A stretch of 6,194 bases of DNA from Terriglobia bacterium (GTDB taxonomy: Bacteria > Acidobacteriota > Terriglobia > UBA7540), in contig JASHTR010000610.1 in the NCBI GenBank assembly GCA_030040455.1, positions 1 through 6,194 of the forward strand, written 5' to 3'. The notes below the pieces were generated by a model, which saw only the letters and a list, made by a program, of their open reading frames with translations, was not told where the DNA came from and made no database searches. Each line of letters starts with the position of its first letter. Positions within the stretch are counted from its first letter, which is position 1. Below are positions 5,349 through 6,194 of this stretch, piece by piece. A program made the position numbers and the translations under genes.

Positions 5349-5376
5349 ATAATATATTAATTAAAAAGTGACTCAA
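5349..5376 (-). promoter_or_regulatory. Promoter candidate for the 64-residue gene, minus strand
   Basis: On the minus strand TTGAGT (5376-5371) and TATTAT (5354-5349) are separated by 16 bases, in a sharply AT-rich island (5337-5367) within GC-rich DNA. The predicted transcript start is near 5342, about 134 bases upstream of the start codon. Overlapping AT-rich -10 alternatives exist, so the exact hexamer is uncertain. Confidence 0.5.
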
Positions 5377-5424
5377 TCGGAGCCTGCGCCCATGCGGGCG
5401 GGAGGGGATGGTGGGTGGGTGGCA

Positions 5425-6194
5425 TCAACGTCCAGGGTTGGGCTGTTTCCGGGAACTCTCAAGCAACTGCCTGCTTTCCTCATGCACGATTTTGATGAGT
5501 TCGATGACGTGGTCCGTCGGGGTTTCAGGAAGAACGCCGTGCCCCAGGTTAAAGATATGGCCGGGCCGTCCACCGGCTTGCTGAAGTATTTTCACAACGC
5601 GCTGACGAATGTAGGGAAGGCCGGCGCAGAGAACCACGGGGTCTAGGTTCCCCTGCACCCCCACCGCGCCCCCCAGACGCTGCCATGCTTCGTCCAGCTC
5701 GACACGATGATCGAGGCCGATGATGTCCCCGCCAGCGTCTCGCATGGCTTCGAGCAGCAAGCCGGTGCCGGTGCCGAAGTGTATGACCGGCACTCCCGGA
5801 CGGACCCCGAGAAACAGCCGTCGCATATGGGGAAGGACGAACTCCCGATAGTCTGCGGGCGAGAGACAGCCGATCCAGGAATCGAAAATCTGTATTGCCT
5901 GTACTCCGGCCGCAACCTGATCCTCGATGTAGCGGACAAGGTTCCTGGTCAGATATTCCATTAAGGCGCCCCACGCCCCGGGGTCGTCGAACATCAGCAT
6001 TTTCGTGCGGCGGAACGTCCGGGAGGGGCCGCCCTCGATGAGATAGGATGCCAGCGTGAAGGGTGCCCCGGCAAAACCGATCAGCGGCCTTGCCGGATCC
6101 AAGCTCGAGCGCGCGCGCCGGATCGCCTCGAAAACGTACGCCAGCGAGTCCTGCGGCTCGACTTCCCGCAGACGATCCACCTCGGCAGCCGAGC
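5425..6194 (-). CDS. hemE: Uroporphyrinogen decarboxylase (5' end outside window)
   Basis: HemE removes four acetate carboxyl groups from uroporphyrinogen III to give coproporphyrinogen III in cytoplasmic heme synthesis. About 255 C-terminal residues of a usual 340-350 are present; the N-terminus, with the substrate-binding arginines and catalytic aspartate, lies beyond the right edge. The signatures are unmistakable: [19 protein letters not shown] with the active-site Tyr, [11 protein letters not shown] with the conserved Ser, [17 protein letters not shown], and [14 protein letters not shown] with the conserved active-site His. A GTG at 6178-6180 lies inside the gene and is not its start; upstream codons continue in frame to the edge. 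One oddity is [12 protein letters not shown], where the family normally has Asp-Trp. The gene ends at TGA (5427-5425), 216 bases before the next minus-strand gene. Confidence 0.97.
   Translation of the reverse strand, partial: SAAEVDRLREVEPQDSLAYVFEAIRRARSSLDPARPLIGFAGAPFTLASYLIEGGPSRTFRRTKMLMFDDPGAWGALMEYLTRNLVRYIEDQVAAGVQAIQIFDSWIGCLSPADYREFVLPHMRRLFLGVRPGVPVIHFGTGTGLLLEAMRDAGGDIIGLDHRVELDEAWQRLGGAVGVQGNLDPVVLCAGLPYIRQRVVKILQQAGGRPGHIFNLGHGVLPETPTDHVIELIKIVHEESRQLLESSRKQPNPGR

Noticed and set aside
5387..5400. hemE terminator hairpin (CGCCC-ATGC-GGGCG)
   Set aside because: The stem is only five pairs, and the nearest T run on the minus strand is about 20 bases beyond it and belongs to the next promoter island.

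Overview
The window most resembles a GC-rich soil or environmental bacterium. The combination of a membrane von Willebrand factor A (VWA)/amidotransferase-like protein, a TIGR01777-type SDR protein and hemE would suit Acidobacteriota. This assignment is an inference from gene content and protein style; there is no rRNA or other marker to prove it.

Layout from left to right. (1) Bases 1-1889, minus strand: a large membrane-anchored VWA protein with a C-terminal glutamine-amidotransferase-like region. It is open over its whole length and cut by the left edge. (2) Bases 1890-2089: a short intergenic region between divergent genes, holding a perfect small palindrome. (3) Bases 2090-2989, plus strand: a complete TIGR01777/YfcH-type NAD(P)-binding SDR protein. 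(4) Bases 3056-3771, minus strand: a probable two-gene operon. The first gene encodes a small protein with one CxxxxC...CxxH putative zinc site, and the second encodes an excisionase-like helix-turn-helix protein. (5) Bases 3772-4209: about 440 bases with no convincing gene, holding palindromes and two copies of TAGCCTAG. (6) Bases 4210-4404, minus strand: a candidate small RNA or attenuated leader, with a near-consensus promoter (TTGACA-N18-TAGAAT), a UUCG-capped hairpin and a textbook Rho-independent terminator. (7) Bases 4430-4927, plus strand: an XRE-type regulator with a coiled-coil tail. (8) Bases 5014-5208, minus strand: a 64-residue helical protein of unknown function with its own promoter and a structured leader of about 130 bases. 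(9) Bases 5425-6194, minus strand: hemE, uroporphyrinogen decarboxylase, cut at its 5' end by the right edge.

The two flanks carry ordinary cellular genes, among them heme synthesis and the SDR protein often annotated as a nucleotide-sugar epimerase. The centre, about 2990-5424, is an accessory-looking cassette of small regulators, a candidate RNA and shared short motifs. The central genes may regulate one another: TAGCCTAG overlaps the candidate RNA promoter, lies just upstream of the XRE gene, and recurs twice in the upstream region of the zinc-site/HTH operon. That link is a hypothesis. No mobile-element gene, CRISPR array, tRNA or rRNA was found.
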